From: Begonia masoniana
Lineage: Eukaryota; Streptophyta; Magnoliopsida; Cucurbitales; Begoniaceae
Direction: 5' to 3'
Length of the DNA: 64,000 nt
Assembly: GCA_022432975.1 (NCBI GenBank)
Contig: CM039510.1
Location: 11,420,301-11,484,300 of the forward strand
The translations under genes and the position numbers were made by a program. Shown here one piece after another: positions 60,140-64,000 of this stretch (positions are counted from its first letter, which is position 1; each line of letters begins with the position of its first letter). The notes under the pieces were generated by a model, which saw only the letters and a program-made list of their open reading frames with translations, did no database searches and had not been told where the DNA came from.

Positions 60140-60671
60140 TAACGACGCGGTTACAGGTGAGCTAAGTGAGTGAGCCAGGACGTGGCAGCAGTTGGTGGTG
60201 CGTGGAGCATGCCGGTGCTGGCAGTTATCGAGGCGCCTCGACCTTGGTCTTCGGGGGATGTGGGTTTTGTAGTTTGGTAGTATTGTAAATATCTATTTGT
60301 GGAAATGATGGGAACGCGTAATTCTTTTTGGGTTGATGTTTGTGACAGTTATGGTATAGCTATTTGTAATTGTTGTATATAGTCACAGTTAAGGGTGATG
60401 TGTCGCCCTATATTGTCGACTTTCTTCACTTAGGGATGTTAGTATTTTAGTTTCTCCTCTTTACTGCTAATTGGTGATTTCGTATGCTGGATAAGTTGAT
60501 GAGGAGTATTTGTGTTGCTTCGTATTTTGTTGAGTTATTGTTTTGCTTTGGGTTGTTTTGTTTGGTGTTGTGTTGTGTTGTTGTACTGTGTTGTGTTAAG
60601 TTGTTGCATTACGTTGTCTTGTTGGTTGCATTGTGTGAACATTGTTTGCAAATTGTGGGAGTGGAATGTAA

Positions 60672-60870
60672 GATGTTAAGCAGAAGGTTCCGTGAACGCT
60701 TCGATGTTAAGCAGAAGGTTCCGTGAACGCTTCGATGTTAAGCAGAAGGTTCCGTGAACGGTTCGATGTTAAGCAGAAGGTTCCGTGAACGCTTTGATGT
60801 TATGCAGAAGGTTCCGTGAACGCTTCGATGTTAAGTAGAAGGTTCCGCGAACGCTTCGATGTTAAGGGTA
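60672..60870 (+). repeat. Minisatellite in LTR F, second copy, expanded
   Basis: Same ~31-bp unit as 59775-59880, six to seven copies, more uniform than the first array, so it grew after the tandem duplication. Confidence 0.85.
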
Positions 60871-61028
60871 GAAGTCGTGTTGTTGAGTTGCATTGTTGGG
60901 TTGTGTTGCATGGTTGGCATGGTAGTCAGTTAAAGAGTAAGGCATCCTTTTTGGGTGCGGGCAACTAAGGCATCTGTCGATGCAGGCAAACTTTATTAGT
61001 AAAACTGTGTGAGCTAGGGTTGTGTGAG

Positions 61029-61917
61029 TGTAACGACCCATTTTCCCAGCAAGATATTGTTCGCTCTGGGGATTGGGTCGCAGCCCAATATCCTCCCCTC
61101 ACGGCTTTGTTTGGCGAGGACTTCCCAGTCGGTCACCCAACCTGAGATTGCTCTCGCCGAAGCACTTTTAACTTCGGAGTTCTTATGGGATCCGTTTCCA
61201 ATTGTGCTCCAAAACGCGTCTTGCTATGTTGGAAGGGTCTCTTTACATATGTTTCATTTCAACATACTTCCCCAAGCGATGTGGGATTGTGACGACCACC
61301 TTTTTAGGACCTGTCACCTTCCGGTTTGCCCACGCGGACGTACCGCCATCCGGGTTCCAGTTCGTGCAGCCATCGTACCCATACGTGCATATTCGGGTCA
61401 TCACAATCACTCCCCCTCGGGGACCCAACGTCTTCGTTGGCCATATTTCTGGTTGGGTACAGGCTCTGATACCATTTGTAACGACCCATTTTCCCAGCAA
61501 GATATTGTCCGCTCTGGGGATTGGGCCGCAGCCCAATATCCTCCCCTCACGAATTTGTTTGGCGAGGACTTCTCAGTCGGTCACCCAACCTGGGATTGCT
61601 CTCGCCGAAGCACTTTTAACTTCGGAGTTCTTATGGGATCCGTTGCCAATTGTGCTCTAAAACGCGTCTTGCTATGTTGGAATGGTCTCTTTACTTCCCC
61701 AAGCGATGTGGGATTGTGACGACCCCCTTTTTATGACCCGTTACCTTCCGGTTCGCCCGCGCGGACGTACAGCCATCCGGGTTCTGGTTCGTGCAGCCAT
61801 CGTACCCATACGTGCATATTCGGGGCTCTCGCCAAACAAAGCCGTGAGGGGAGGATATTGTGCTGCGACCCAATCCCCAGAACGGACAATATCTTGCTGG
61901 AAAAAGGGGTCGTTACA
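61029..61917 (-). mobile_element. Cassandra TRIM, rearranged, nested in F
   Basis: 889 bp, TSD GTGAG (61024-61028, 61918-61922). Minus orientation: 3' LTR 61029-61405 (377 bp), interior 61406-61476 with the primer-site complement GGCTCTGATACCA (61462-61474), 5' LTR from 61477. 5S-like blocks are antisense at 61114-61194 and 61562-61642. The 5' LTR lacks about 21 bp near 61692, and near 61825 it switches to an inverted copy of the other LTR end (61826-61917), so both outer ends read TGTAACGACCC inward. No coding capacity: the long open frames here are incidental. Confidence 0.9.
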
Positions 61918-62533
61918 GTGAGAGTCGTGTATGCATGTTTATATTTGTTATCTCCTACTTGCTAAGATTAATTTTACGTGTGTGTTCTGTGGTGTAGGTA
62001 ATGACGCGGTTACAGGTGAGCTAAGCGAGTGAGCCAGGACGTGGCAGCAGTTGGTGGTGCATGGAGCATGCCGGTGCGGGCAGTTGTCGGGGCGCCTCGA
62101 CCTTGGTCTTCGGGGGATGTGGGTTTTGTAGTTTGGTAGTATTGTAAATGTCCATTTGTGGAAATGATGAGAATGCGTAATTCTTTTTGGGTTGATTTTT
62201 GTGACAGTTATGGTATAGCTATTTGTAATTGTTGTATATAGTCATAGCTAAGGGTGATGTGTTGCCCTATACTGTGGACTTTCTTCACTTAGGGATGTTA
62301 GTATTTTAGTTTCTCCTTTTTACTGCTAATTGGTGATTTCGTATGCTGGATAAGTTGATGAGGAGTATTCTGGATTGGTTGGGATTTATTCCTTTGCAGG
62401 TACCTAGCATTTTGGAGGCGCCATTTTCAGGCGTTACTTTGCCGAAATTTTCAGGAAGGACGCCGTGGTGCTTAAAGGTTAGGATGGTTAACAAAGTAGC
62501 GCACCGAGCCAGGGTGGGTTCGGGGGCGTTACA

Positions 62534-62721
62534 CCTACGATGATAAAGGCGATCAAGGTAAGGGGAAGCAAGTCCAAGGGGCTACTCAGAAGCCTGTTTT
62601 TCCTAAGTGCCAGAAGGAACACTATGGCGCTTGTCGATTGGGCACGAACAGTTGTTATAGATGTGGAGGGGTCGGCCATTTTGCATAGAACTGTCCGAGG
62701 GCGGGTACTGATCAGAGAAGA
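62534..62721 (+). pseudogene. gag of E, zinc-knuckle part after F
   Basis: Continues the gag frame after the TSD: basic linker ([13 protein letters not shown]), CPKC-like cluster (here FPKC) and CYRCGGVGHFA, then TAG at about 62686 within the CCHC knuckle. Confidence 0.9.
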
Positions 62722-64000
62722 GTGACCTCGAAGATATTTGCCTTTATTGAGCTTGGCGATATTGACGACGAGGCTCAGCCCTCAGTGATAGCAGGTACTA
62801 TTTTGATTATGGGCGTGGCGGTATTTTCTTTGATAGACACGGGAGCTACGCACTCCTTTGTTTCCATTGCTTGTGTGTCTAGACTGATGCTTGTGCCTGA
62901 GTTAGCAGAATGCGAGTATAGTGTGATGCTACCTTCAAGAGAGCATATGCAGTCAAGTTATGTTGTCCAGGGCAATATTGTTTTAGTTGGGAACAGTACC
63001 CTCTATGCTCGCCTGATTGTTATGGGCAAAGAGATCTACGATCTTATTTTAGGGATGGACTGGATTTTAACAGCATTTCGCCACCATCGATTGTCGATCC
63101 GGGATTGTGACCTTTCGAGCCCTGGGTAAAGCCGAGTTTTTTTATCAGGCGATGAACAGATTGAGTGGATCGCCTATTTCTTATTCCATGAAGGTCAATG
63201 AGCAGTTTAAAGGTGAGTGCTCTATTTATTTTGTCACAGTAGTTGATATTCAGTTGCTCAGCGGAGTAAAGACGAGTGACATTCCTATAGTCAGAGAATT
63301 CTCTGAGATATTCCTTGATGATCTTCCCGGATTACCGCCGGACAGGGAGATTGAATTTATCATTGATGTATATCCGAGCTCCGCGTCAGTGTCTAAGAAT
63401 CCATACAGATTGGCGCCTGCTGAATTGAGAGAGTTGAAAACTCAGCTAGAGGAGTTGCTGGATAAGGGTTTCATCCGACCCAGTTTTTCACCCTGGGGGC
63501 GCCCGTTCTATTCGTCAAGAAGAAAGACTGGACTCTCAGGATGTGCGTAGATTACAGGGAGCTGAATAAGCTCACAATGAAGAATAAGTATCCACTGCCT
63601 CGGATAGATGATTTGTTTGATCAGCTGCAAGGGGCTCGAGTGTTTTCTAGGATTAACCTACGCTCGGGTTACTATCAATTGAAAGTTCGGAAGGAAGATG
63701 TTCAGAAAACGGCGTTCCAAACGAGGTATGGGCATTATGAGTTCCTAGTTATGTCTTTTGGACTTACTAATGCCCCTGCAGCGTTTATAGACTTGATGAA
63801 CCGTGTATTTAAGGATTATCTGGACAAGTTCGTTGTAGTTTTCATCGACGACATTTTGATTTATTCCAAGACAAAGGAGGAGCATGCAAAGCAGTTACGA
63901 ATTGTTCTAGGAATTGTGCAACGACACCAACTATATCCAAAGTTCTCCAAATGTGAGTTTTGGCTGGATAGGGTCATTTTCTCGGCCATATTATATCACA
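62722..64000 (+). pseudogene. Protease and reverse transcriptase of E, truncated by the window
   Basis: Protease [12 protein letters not shown] (about 62830-62866) is intact. A shift near 63070 moves to another frame (63107-63550), a lost base near 63500 shifts again within the [14 protein letters not shown] region, and another near 63980 follows FWLDRV. RT keeps [10 protein letters not shown] (about 63840-63870), but the first catalytic Asp of the RIDLRSGYY motif reads Asn (AAC near 63655). Not functional. Confidence 0.9.

Larger units (their letters stand above)
59039..62533 (+). mobile_element. Solo LTR F with internal tandem duplication, nested in gag of E
   Basis: TGTAACACCCGAGAATTT to CGGGGGCGTTACA, perfect TSD CCTAC (59034-59038, 62534-62538). 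The gag of E reads straight through when F is taken out. About 885 bp (59625-60509) is repeated in tandem at 60510-62371; the second copy contains the Cassandra insertion. A GAATGGCTCGAAGCCATTC hairpin lies near 59326-59348. Confidence 0.9.
55565..64000 (+). mobile_element. Element E: decayed Tekay-like element, cut by the window end
   Basis: 5' LTR (55565-58158), canonical primer site, gag broken by stops and by solo LTR F, then PR and RT to the window edge. The left TSD would be TATTG (55560-55564); the right copy is not visible. Its LTR resembles those of B and D in the first 200 bp (GGCATTTTTGTAATTATGTCAA). Confidence 0.9.

Noticed and set aside
61024..61719. 231-codon open frame
   Set aside because: It runs through F, Cassandra LTRs and the antisense 5S block; Cassandra has no protein-coding capacity.

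Overview
This window reads as repeat-dense plant (probably eudicot) heterochromatin. I find no ordinary host gene, tRNA or rRNA gene. Almost everything I can identify is LTR retrotransposon, mostly chromodomain-bearing Ty3/gypsy (Tekay/Del-like: LTRs of 2-3.7 kb, initiator-Met tRNA primer site, gag-PR-RT-RH-IN order). Two copies of the Cassandra TRIM, whose LTR carries 5S-rRNA-like sequence, also point to a vascular plant.

The layout is a stack of nested insertions, most of them fixed by 5-bp target-site duplications (TSDs). (1) 1-7620: an old minus-strand Ty3 integrase relic, broken by a Cassandra solo LTR (220-596, TSD CTAAC) and by a solo LTR J (813-6954) that holds another solo LTR, G (2856-6552). 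(2) 7621-15321: AT-rich DNA with no recognisable gene, a 321-bp SMART/TRIM element (11571-11891, TSD ACTAC), dispersed repeats and a degenerate minisatellite. (3) 15322 to about 52100: an old Ty3 element H (CRM-like, tentative), invaded by A (16406-25944, TSD GAAAA), B (26116-34493, minus strand, TSD TCATG) and, in its 3' LTR, a solo LTR I (37455-51842). I holds a 204-bp mini-LTR and element D (39320-51159, TSD TCGGG). The 5' LTR of D holds one more solo LTR (41343-43350, TSD TTATT). (4) 52100-64000: unassigned AT-rich DNA, then an old plus-strand integrase relic split by a 262-bp foldback element (54772-55033, TSD TTGTA), then element E (55565 to beyond the window end). The gag of E is split by solo LTR F (59039-62533, TSD CCTAC), which contains a rearranged Cassandra (61029-61917, TSD GTGAG).

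Only D has a long open gag-pol frame (1487 codons), and it is frameshifted just before the chromodomain. A is complete in structure but carries three nonsense codons and a 1-nt deletion. B has lost PR-RT-RNase H and carries about 1.4 kb of unrecognised DNA in their place. E and H are decayed.

The most interesting signal is inside the LTRs. Divergent LTR families share a module, read in element sense: a splice-donor-like AG-GTAAGT, a GGCCTACACCATA-like arm, about 430-565 nt (1.6 kb in G), a branch-point-like ACTTGCTRAG, then the complementary arm TATGGTGTAGG. The two arms stay complementary even where their sequences differ between families, which suggests a paired-end intron or RNA fold. A second recurring feature is a GC-rich GATCGATCGC palindrome cluster lying about 245 nt from the LTR 3' end in four families.
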